Origin: JBLIAZ01 sp047632015
Lineage (GTDB): Bacteria > Bacteroidota > Bacteroidia > Flavobacteriales_C > GCA-002722245
Direction of reading: 5' to 3'
Length of the DNA: 13,001 bases
NCBI GenBank assembly: GCA_047632015.1
Contig: JBLIBC010000042.1
Location: 1 to 13,001 of the forward strand
This document shows, piece after piece, positions 7,205-13,001 of this stretch. The notes below the pieces were generated by a model. It had not been told where the DNA came from, did not search any database, and saw nothing but the letters and a program-made list of their open reading frames with translations. Position numbers and translations under genes: made by a program. Within the stretch, counting starts at the first letter, position 1. Each line of letters opens with the position of its first letter.

Positions 7205-8587
7205 ATGAAACAAAACTTAAAAATATCACTTCCCGCAGCAGGACTACTAGGATTGGCCTTGCTGGCATTGAGTTACATCGTAGGTCAATTCATGGTGCTT
7301 GAATTCGAAATTATATTGGGTATGCTATGCTTCCCGTTTGTTTTGAATTTCAGACAAGCTCGAAAGAAGCAACAAAACATTGCACTTGCACCAAATACTT
7401 ACTGGAGGTATCTCATATGGGGAGTGGTATTTTTTACATTATATGCCCTGTTTGGCATCACATCCTCGGCTTTTTATGCAGGGGGATTAGCGGTATTTTT
7501 TATACTTGAAAACGTGATTGGCAAAGTGAATTCCAATGGGTGGATATACTTGGGAATTACTTCACCGTTTTTTGACTTCATTAGCAAAGCCTTGAGTTTT
7601 CCCATGAGGCTTTGGATCACCAATAAAGCGACTGTTTTCCTTGGCTTGTTCGACCAAAGTATTTCCAGTGCAGGAAATATCATCCACAAAGGTGATATTG
7701 AATTCTCAGTGGATCCTGAATGCATGGGATTAAACATGATTGCGCTTTGTATATCAATAGCGTTAGTGATTAACACGTTTTTTGAAAAAAAGAAAACTTA
7801 CAAACTAAGCTTACTTGGAACTGTATTATTTTTAGTTTTTGCAGTAGTACTGTCAGTTGTTTCCAATTTTGCCAGAATAATATTACTGGTGTTACTGGAA
7901 TCCATGCCAGGTACAATTTCCCACGAAATTATTGGGATAATTTGCATGCTCGTTTATGCCATCCTTCCGTATTACTTATGCGTACGTTGGTATTTCAAAA
8001 AAAGAACGGGAACAACAGTATACTTAACTGCTTTTAAAAAATTAAATTACAGGAACATGATGCTTGGCGCCGTTCTGCCAATTGCTTTATTTATAATTAG
8101 CTTTTTTGCACCACCCTCCTCTCATGTCAAAATGGATCCTTTATTTAAAAAAATTGAATTGGAAGGATATCAAAAATCCATCATACAGCACAACATACTT
8201 AAACTTGAAAACGACATTACTTTGCTTTACGTTAAACCAAGTGTAAACTTTTTTGGAGCGCACCACTCACCTCTTATTTGCTGGACTGGAAGTGGGTATA
8301 AAATCAACAACGAAAAACAAGTTGCAGTTGGAGAACACAGTTATTCTACTGGGATTTTAACAAAAGGTTGTGATTCGCTTTATACTGCTTGGTGGTTCGA
8401 TAATGGTATTACCAAAACCGATTCCCAATGGCATTGGAGATCCGACATGATGAAGGGTTCCAAGCCTTATAGGCTCATTAATGTAAGCTGCAGTTCCAAA
8501 AATGAGCTTGATAAACAGGTGGGTATTTTCTTAAACAGTAATTTATTTATTAACTCTAAAATCACAAAAAATGAAGATGACATTTGA
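7205..8587 (+). CDS. xrtN: Exosortase N (XrtN) with fused EpsI-like C-terminal domain
   Basis: A membrane-embedded cysteine transpeptidase-like enzyme predicted to process proteins carrying the VPEP-type signal. The 460-residue protein has multiple helices in residues 9-300. The three exosortase active-site positions are present: Cys173 (DPECMGLNM), Arg224 (SNFARI) and His240 (TISHEIIG). After a last helix (about 286-302), residues 303-460 form a periplasmic domain with HHSPLICWTGSGY at 353-365. This resembles the 'HSP..C..G.GW' motif of EpsI (DUF3485), a domain fused to or encoded beside several exosortases. The gene starts 8 bp after the VIT-domain substrate gene and is the last of its unit. 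A 131-bp gap follows. The enzyme appears complete and active; XrtN as the subtype is supported by the VIT-domain neighbour and is from recall of that family. Confidence 0.9.
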   Translation: MKQNLKISLPAAGLLGLALLALSYIVGQFMVLEFEIILGMLCFPFVLNFRQARKKQQNIALAPNTYWRYLIWGVVFFTLYALFGITSSAFYAGGLAVFFILENVIGKVNSNGWIYLGITSPFFDFISKALSFPMRLWITNKATVFLGLFDQSISSAGNIIHKGDIEFSVDPECMGLNMIALCISIALVINTFFEKKKTYKLSLLGTVLFLVFAVVLSVVSNFARIILLVLLESMPGTISHEIIGIICMLVYAILPYYLCVRWYFKKRTGTTVYLTAFKKLNYRNMMLGAVLPIALFIISFFAPPSSHVKMDPLFKKIELEGYQKSIIQHNILKLENDITLLYVKPSVNFFGAHHSPLICWTGSGYKINNEKQVAVGEHSYSTGILTKGCDSLYTAWWFDNGITKTDSQWHWRSDMMKGSKPYRLINVSCSSKNELDKQVGIFLNSNLFINSKITKNEDDI

Positions 8588-8718
8588 ATTTAAATTCTCG
8601 GTAGCAGCCTCAGTAACACATGTAATAATAAAAAGCACCACGTTACGACAAATAAAAAAAATAGCAATAAAATCAGTTGATAATCTAGTGGCATAATTTC
8701 AACTTAAGGGAAGTAAGC

Positions 8719-9096
8719 ATGAACAAACAAAAAAGTATATTTATTGCTATCACTACAGCAGCACTATTGAGTGCAATTTACATCTCATTGTGGATAAACG
8801 ACAATTTTTTTCGTCCGTTTTTCGGTGATTTTATAGTAGTGGTGCTTATTTATTCAACCATTAAAAGCATCCTAAAAATTAAACCCACTACATTGGCAAT
8901 TGGGACCTTGTTGTTTTCCTTTTTTGTGGAAGCTACCCAGTACTTTCATTTAATTGAATGGTTAGGTCTCCAGGACAATTATTGGGCAATCATTACCATG
9001 GGAAGCTCTTTCAGCTTCATGGATTTGTTGATGTACTTTTTGGGAGTGGTGTTTATTTACTTAATTGACTTGAAGTTAATTTCAAAAGTGAATTGA
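8719..9096 (+). CDS. DUF2809 family small membrane protein
   Basis: A 125-residue membrane protein with four predicted helices (near 7-25, 36-52, 58-72 and 99-117). It carries the DUF2809 hallmarks: NDNFFRPFFGDF at 27-38, a helix with EATQYFHLIEWLGL at 71-84, and GSSFSFMDLLMYFLG at 95-109. The family is distantly VanZ-like and has no proven function. The length is typical, so the gene is complete. AAGGGAA at 8706-8712 could act as a ribosome binding site before the ATG, which is uncommon in this phylum. It starts 131 bp after the exosortase gene and 46 bp before the DUF218 gene, with which it may be co-transcribed; whether it belongs to the exosortase unit cannot be decided. Confidence 0.88.
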   Translation: MNKQKSIFIAITTAALLSAIYISLWINDNFFRPFFGDFIVVVLIYSTIKSILKIKPTTLAIGTLLFSFFVEATQYFHLIEWLGLQDNYWAIITMGSSFSFMDLLMYFLGVVFIYLIDLKLISKVN

Positions 9097-9142
9097 TTAG
9101 TTTTACAAGGAAGCTTAAAACTTTCAAAGCCAAATACAAACC

Positions 9143-9700
9143 ATGAAAAAAGCAATAAAGTACACCTTCTGGATTCTTTCTATGTGGTTTGTAACACACG
9201 TAGTTACCATTGCTGTACTAGGTACTCAAAATGAATACTCTTTCGGTGTATATACTGTTGTCTTTGGAAGTAAGGTAAATGAAGATGGGACCTTATCAAA
9301 ACGCTTAGCTGCAAGACTTGACAAGGCAGTAGAAATATATAACAACGAACGCACCGATACTATTTTTGTAAGTGGAGGGCTTGGAAAAGAGGGTTTTAAT
9401 GAAGGTGCGAAAATGAAAGAATACCTTATTAAGCAAGGGGTTCGTGCTACAAAAATCATTGTTGATAATGAGGGAAATACTACGAGGTTGACAGCAATTA
9501 ACCTTGCTAAAATCACTGATAAATCAAGTTCAGTAATTGTTGTTTCACAATTTTTTCATGTACCAAGATGTAAGCTTTCATTACAACAAGTGGGATTTAA
9601 TGAGGTAAATACAGCAAGTTGTGACTATTACGAATGGAAAGATTTCATATCAATTAGCAGGGAGTTTTTTGCGTGGTATAAGTATGTTTTGACATACTAG
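9143..9700 (+). CDS. YdcF/SanA-like protein (DUF218 domain)
   Basis: A 185-residue protein with one N-terminal membrane helix (about 7-27) and a DUF218 (YdcF-like) domain, most like the short SanA/vancomycin-sensitivity type. Visible motifs are VVFGSKVNEDGTLSKRLAARLD (39-60, split here as VVFGSKV and its continuation), SGG at 77-79, a conserved NEGAKMKEYLIKQGV at 86-100, NEGNTTRLTAIN at 109-120, and SQFFHVPRC at 135-143 with the family His139 and Arg142. The helix would anchor the domain at the cytoplasmic membrane, probably facing the periplasm. E. coli SanA affects envelope permeability to vancomycin; the biochemical activity is not settled. It is the last plus-strand gene before a convergent 62-bp gap with no strong terminator. 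Confidence 0.92.
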   Translation: MKKAIKYTFWILSMWFVTHVVTIAVLGTQNEYSFGVYTVVFGSKVNEDGTLSKRLAARLDKAVEIYNNERTDTIFVSGGLGKEGFNEGAKMKEYLIKQGVRATKIIVDNEGNTTRLTAINLAKITDKSSSVIVVSQFFHVPRCKLSLQQVGFNEVNTASCDYYEWKDFISISREFFAWYKYVLTY

Positions 9701-9762
9701 TAATTGTAGCATGATTCCTCTTTTCATCAAAACAAATTTGCTTGATTTCCAGAGTGGATTTA

Positions 9763-10680
9763 TTATGCCTTCCCTTTTCCGAAAAACTTTTTAGCTCCGG
9801 CAATGACAGCGGCACCTCCAATAAGAATGATTTTCCAAAATTTGGCTAAGAATCCTACTTTAAGAAGCATTTTACCGGCTATCAATCCGCCAATACCGTA
9901 GGCTGCTATTTCATCAATATCAGGATCGAAATCACTGTATTTATGACCTTCGGAAAAATGAGTACTGTGTATTATTGGATCAATGTTTTTCTTAACGGTT
10001 TCCAAGTGTTCGATATTACTGATGACATTTAAACTCAAAACACCCTTTCTTCCAAGTATTCTAATGTCGTAGTTTAACGTTGAAAGCTCCTCCCCTTCAA
10101 AAAGCAATTCCTTTGCCCAGTGTAATTTTTTATGCTCTTGGTCATAAAATGGTTCAGATGCCCACCCTAGTAGTTCAATGGATTGATATCCAGCATCAAC
10201 ACGACCTTGATTAGCATCGTTAATGTCAGATTTCATTCCTTCTAGTAGTTCCTCATAATCGATGTCTTCAGCATCTTCATCATCAATATAACCCTCCTTG
10301 CTAAAACTAATTTCTACCGCAAATGAGAATGTGTCAGAAACTGGTGTTTCGTTTTCAAGGAACAACATTCCATATGATTCTGATGGAGGATTGCCCCATA
10401 AATCAGTCATTACAATAGCACTTTTTTCAGGGCTTAAGTATTTGAACCCTTCAGGGACAACTAGTTTAGCCATACCATCTCCAATGTCTATTGTTCCATA
10501 TTCGTAACTAAAACTATTACCCACGCTGTCGTGAGCAAGCAATTCAAGTACGGAATTCATTAACTCTGTCGAATCATATTCCAATTCATTGTCCGAAGTG
10601 CTTTCACTTTCCAATTCATCGGAAAATCCAGCAGCAGAAACTAATAAACTTAAACTCAAAAAGACTATTATTTTTTTCAT
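9763..10680 (-). CDS. Exported DUF2167 domain protein
   Basis: A 305-residue protein starting with a signal peptide (residues 1 to about 18, MKKIIVFLSLSLLVSAAG). A short acidic stretch (20-40) is followed by the DUF2167 domain (about 58-285). Recognisable family segments are GTIDIGDGMAKLVVPEGFKY at 62-81, MTDLWGNPP at 91-99 and GWASEPFYDQEHKKLHWAKE at 172-191. The end (about 261-296) is hydrophobic and is followed by a basic tail, which suggests membrane anchoring. The family is common in proteobacteria and Bacteroidota, and its function is unknown. It is transcribed divergently from the BASS transporter with only 43 bp between the start codons, so the promoters must overlap or lie within a coding region. 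It converges with the DUF218 gene. Confidence 0.92.
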   Translation of the reverse strand: MKKIIVFLSLSLLVSAAGFSDELESESTSDNELEYDSTELMNSVLELLAHDSVGNSFSYEYGTIDIGDGMAKLVVPEGFKYLSPEKSAIVMTDLWGNPPSESYGMLFLENETPVSDTFSFAVEISFSKEGYIDDEDAEDIDYEELLEGMKSDINDANQGRVDAGYQSIELLGWASEPFYDQEHKKLHWAKELLFEGEELSTLNYDIRILGRKGVLSLNVISNIEHLETVKKNIDPIIHSTHFSEGHKYSDFDPDIDEIAAYGIGGLIAGKMLLKVGFLAKFWKIILIGGAAVIAGAKKFFGKGKA

Positions 10681-10723
10681 TATGATGTGATTTTTTTGTG
10701 AAAATACATAATTTTATTGACTG

Positions 10724-11647
10724 ATGTTCGACGCTATGAATGTGGTAAATATTTTGCTTGGTTTCGTACTGATGCTAATCATGTTTAGCATTGGGATGAC
10801 TCTTACATTGGATAAGTTCAAAATGGTCCTTAAGCAACCAAAAGCCTTGGGTATTGGATTAAGTATTCAAATAGTAGTTTTACCACTCCTTGCTTTTGTT
10901 ATTTGTTTAACATCTGATATTCAACCTGAATGGAAAGCTGGCTTGCTTATTCTTTCAATATGTCCTGGCGGAACCACATCAAATCTAATCAGTTATTTGT
11001 TAAAAGGTAATACTGAACTATCGGTAGCAATGACAACAGTCAACAGTGTTCTTGTTGTATTTTTAATTCCATTCTTAGGAAGTTTTATTTTAAGGTACTT
11101 TTTAGGACATGATGAAATAAGCAACTTGAACTACTTTGATTCTTTGTTACAATTGCTATTAATTACCACTTTACCAGTATTTGTTGGAATGATAACAAAA
11201 AATAAATTGCCTCCAATTAGTAAAGTTGCTTTAAAAAATATTGAATTGACTATTGGAAGCAAAACACTTAAAATCGCCTATTTAAAATTGGTTACCATTA
11301 CTTTACTAGGGACCATGTTTGCCATTAAACTGTTTGCAAATGAAAAAGATGGCGGTGTAGGATTGACAATAAATGATATTCAAGACTTACTCCCAACCCT
11401 TGTTTTGTTTAATGTCTTTGGACTAATAATTGGTTTTTTGATTTCCAAAGCTCTTCGGCTTAAGCAAAACACCTCAATGACTATTGGAGTTGAAGTAGGA
11501 CTTCAAAATACAGCACTCGCATTCATAGTAATTGGAAGTTTTATTCAAAATACGGAAATACAACAACCTGTTTTGGTTTATGCTTTATTTTCATTTTGGA
11601 CAACAGCGCTATTTGGATTAATCGTTCGCAGAAAGCACAAAGTTTAG
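10724..11647 (+). CDS. Bile acid:sodium symporter family (BASS) transporter
   Basis: A 307-residue inner-membrane secondary transporter with about nine to ten helices. Two family motifs stand at the helix crossovers: CPGGTTSN at 80-87 and GVEVGLQNTALA at 255-266. Glu257 and Gln261 line up with residues that bind sodium in structurally known bacterial ASBT homologues, so sodium coupling is likely. The substrate cannot be told; bacterial members carry organic acids such as pantothenate or other anions, and the family name does not imply bile acids here. ATG 10724 is used; a second in-frame ATG lies four codons later (10736) and is also possible. Its 3' end faces the T9SS protein gene with a 27-bp gap. 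Confidence 0.92.
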   Translation: MFDAMNVVNILLGFVLMLIMFSIGMTLTLDKFKMVLKQPKALGIGLSIQIVVLPLLAFVICLTSDIQPEWKAGLLILSICPGGTTSNLISYLLKGNTELSVAMTTVNSVLVVFLIPFLGSFILRYFLGHDEISNLNYFDSLLQLLLITTLPVFVGMITKNKLPPISKVALKNIELTIGSKTLKIAYLKLVTITLLGTMFAIKLFANEKDGGVGLTINDIQDLLPTLVLFNVFGLIIGFLISKALRLKQNTSMTIGVEVGLQNTALAFIVIGSFIQNTEIQQPVLVYALFSFWTTALFGLIVRRKHKV

Positions 11648-11674
11648 TTTAAAAACAATTTTAGACAAACCACA

Positions 11675-13001
11675 TCACTTTACTAACGTAACGGTTCCTA
11701 CCACAGCTTGTTGATTTGAAGCAACGCCTTGATAAAAGGCTTTGTACACGTACACGTCTTGCTGAACATCTCGACCTTTGTAAGTTCCGTCCCACCATTC
11801 GTCAATATCTTCAGCATAGTATATTAAAAGTCCCCAACGATCAAATACATACAATTCAAAATCGATAATTCCTATCCCTACAAATCCCCACTCATTGTTG
11901 TTGTCATCGTCGTTGTTAGGTGAAAATGCATTTGGAACATAAATAATTGGACAAGGAAATATTTCAATTGTGTCAGTAGAGGTGCAGTATCCGCTAGTAA
12001 GCGATAAACTGTATATACCAATTGAATCAATAGTGATTTTTTTAGTCGTTTCACCACCTCCCCATAAATGAGTAGCATTAAGAGGTAGTTCAATGGTAGG
12101 GTCATTTTCTAATTCTAATTCCTTTCCAATACATAAAGTTGTAGGAGCTCCCAACTTAGCTTTACCTGCAATTTCATTTTCCCAAACATTTAATGTTTGG
12201 GTGATAGAGGTATCCTTTTGACAACCCTCTTTTACTACCATCGTAACACTGTATTCTCCAGGGGCGCTGAATTGATGTAATGGATTACGTTCTTGTGAAC
12301 TGTTGACACCTGAAGCAGGATCATCAAAGTCCCACGTCCATTGTTCCGGCCAAATTTGAGAATCGTCATAAAAATGCATTACAGTGCCAAAACAATGGTC
12401 ACTGTCTTTAAATTTCGGAACTGTTTCTACATCAAGTCTTATTACCCAATAATCCTCATATCCTCGGTTGCTGAATGACCTGTCTCCTGAAATATCTGAT
12501 GCTGAATAACCGCCTAAAAGTATTCCCCTATCACATCTCATGTCTAATGATTGCAAGGTATCATCCTGACTTCCTCCATAGTTTTTTTCCCAATATTGAC
12601 CTCCAGCAGTATCAATTTTTATAATCCAATAATCATAACCACCATTGTTACCTGTTGTTTTGCTACCACCTATGGCGGAATTAGAATATCCACCAACGAT
12701 AATAGCTCCTTCGGGACTTGTAATCGCATCGGTCAACACATCATTGGCTGTTCCTCCAAAGGTAACATCCCATATTACACCAGCAGCTGAATCAATTTTT
12801 ATTGCCCAAAAATCTGACTCACCATAAGATGTAGAAGTTTTATTTCCTCCTGCCGCTGAACTAGTTGACCCTGTCGCAAATATGGCATTTGAATGAACAT
12901 CTGGAAGGAGTACATCAAGAAAATCATCATTAACTCCTCCGTAAGTTGAATCCCATTCAACCGCTCCTGTTAGCTCACTTAATTTCATAACCCAGTAGTC
13001 G
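11675..13001 (-). CDS. Secreted repeat protein with PKD and T9SS type B sorting domains (5' end outside the window)
   Basis: The C-terminal part of a large exported protein. The frame stays open to the right edge and reads DYWV before Met at 12986-12988, inside a repeat unit, so that ATG is not the start; 441 complete codons are visible. Numbered from that Met: three repeats of about 60 residues (to 178) and the start of a fourth (DYWVIRLD at 179-186), each opening with D-Y/F-W and containing GG(Y)S and YGG/FGG; a PKD-like domain (about 196-268, WTWDFDDP at 217-224); an Ig/PKD-like domain with paired Cys (about 276-343); and the gliding-motility-associated C-terminal domain (about 349-437, VPNAFSPNND, FDRWG, WWDGTYKGR). 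The last domain is the T9SS type B signal, so the protein is expected to be secreted or attached to the cell surface. No function beyond surface display or adhesion can be inferred. Confidence 0.93.
   Translation of the reverse strand, partial: DYWVMKLSELTGAVEWDSTYGGVNDDFLDVLLPDVHSNAIFATGSTSSAAGGNKTSTSYGESDFWAIKIDSAAGVIWDVTFGGTANDVLTDAITSPEGAIIVGGYSNSAIGGSKTTGNNGGYDYWIIKIDTAGGQYWEKNYGGSQDDTLQSLDMRCDRGILLGGYSASDISGDRSFSNRGYEDYWVIRLDVETVPKFKDSDHCFGTVMHFYDDSQIWPEQWTWDFDDPASGVNSSQERNPLHQFSAPGEYSVTMVVKEGCQKDTSITQTLNVWENEIAGKAKLGAPTTLCIGKELELENDPTIELPLNATHLWGGGETTKKITIDSIGIYSLSLTSGYCTSTDTIEIFPCPIIYVPNAFSPNNDDDNNNEWGFVGIGIIDFELYVFDRWGLLIYYAEDIDEWWDGTYKGRDVQQDVYVYKAFYQGVASNQQAVVGTVTLVK
12455..13000 (-). 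repeat. Tandem protein repeats of about 60 residues
   Basis: Three consecutive units lie within the secreted-protein gene: 12815-13000 (62 codons), 12635-12814 (60) and 12455-12634 (60). Each begins D(Y/F)W(V/A/I)(M/I)K(L/I) and carries W-(D/E)-x-x-(Y/F)-GG about 15 residues later, then a Gly-Gly-rich turn and a Lys/Ser/Thr-rich segment. The array clearly continues beyond the right edge. The units differ a lot at the DNA level, so this is an old protein repeat and not a recent duplication. The fixed spacing suggests a beta-propeller-like or solenoid fold, which is inference. Confidence 0.8.

Noticed and set aside
8586..8597. Perfect 12-bp palindrome GAATTTAAATTC at the end of the exosortase gene
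   Set aside because: It has almost only A-T pairs, leaves no loop for a hairpin and has no T-run. It is likely chance in this base composition.
9121..9129. CTTTCAAAG before the DUF218 gene as a third operator copy
   Set aside because: The half-sites are separated by a single base and not by five, and the flanking sequence does not match the two operator candidates.
11675..12988. ATG at 12986-12988 (read on the minus strand) as the start of the T9SS protein
   Set aside because: The codons before it read DYWV, the conserved opening of a repeat unit, and no signal peptide follows. The gene continues past the right edge.

Overview
The window looks like chromosomal DNA of a low-GC member of the Bacteroidota, probably Flavobacteriales-like. 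The evidence is a protein with a type IX secretion (T9SS type B, gliding-motility-associated) C-terminal domain at the right edge, an exosortase of the XrtN type found in this phylum, promoter-like elements of the Bacteroidota kind (TTTG / TAnnTTTG), and mostly weak or absent Shine-Dalgarno sequences. No tRNA, rRNA, CRISPR array, phage gene or transposase is visible.

Layout, left to right. (1) 1-1665: the 3' part of an ABC-F ATPase of the Uup type, cut by the left edge. (2) 1666-2068: a 403-bp gene-free stretch holding two strong hairpins nested inside a 17-bp inverted repeat. It resembles a small MITE-like element or a structured RNA. (3) 2069-3033: a two-gene unit whose stop and start codons overlap, encoding a six-helix membrane protein and a small winged-helix DNA-binding protein. 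(4) 3117-8587: a three-gene unit encoding a DUF4173-like membrane protein, a large VIT-domain membrane protein ending in a VPEP + helix + basic-tail sorting signal, and exosortase N with a fused EpsI-like C-terminal domain. (5) 8719-9700: a DUF2809 membrane protein and a YdcF/SanA-like DUF218 protein. (6) 9763-10680, minus strand: an exported DUF2167 protein, divergent from (7) 10724-11647, a bile acid:sodium symporter family (BASS) transporter. (8) 11675-13001, minus strand: the C-terminal part of a large secreted repeat protein with PKD and T9SS type B domains, cut by the right edge.

The centre of interest is 2039-8587. The exosortase and its probable single dedicated substrate are adjacent (8 bp apart). 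An almost identical 25-bp sequence with a palindromic core (CTTTG-N5-CAAAG) lies just upstream of both the regulator unit and the exosortase unit. The simplest reading is that the small winged-helix protein binds both sites, controlling itself and the XrtN/VIT unit. The substrate has about seven N-terminal membrane helices as well as the C-terminal one, so cleavage at VPEP would not release it from the membrane. This makes the purpose of the processing an open question.
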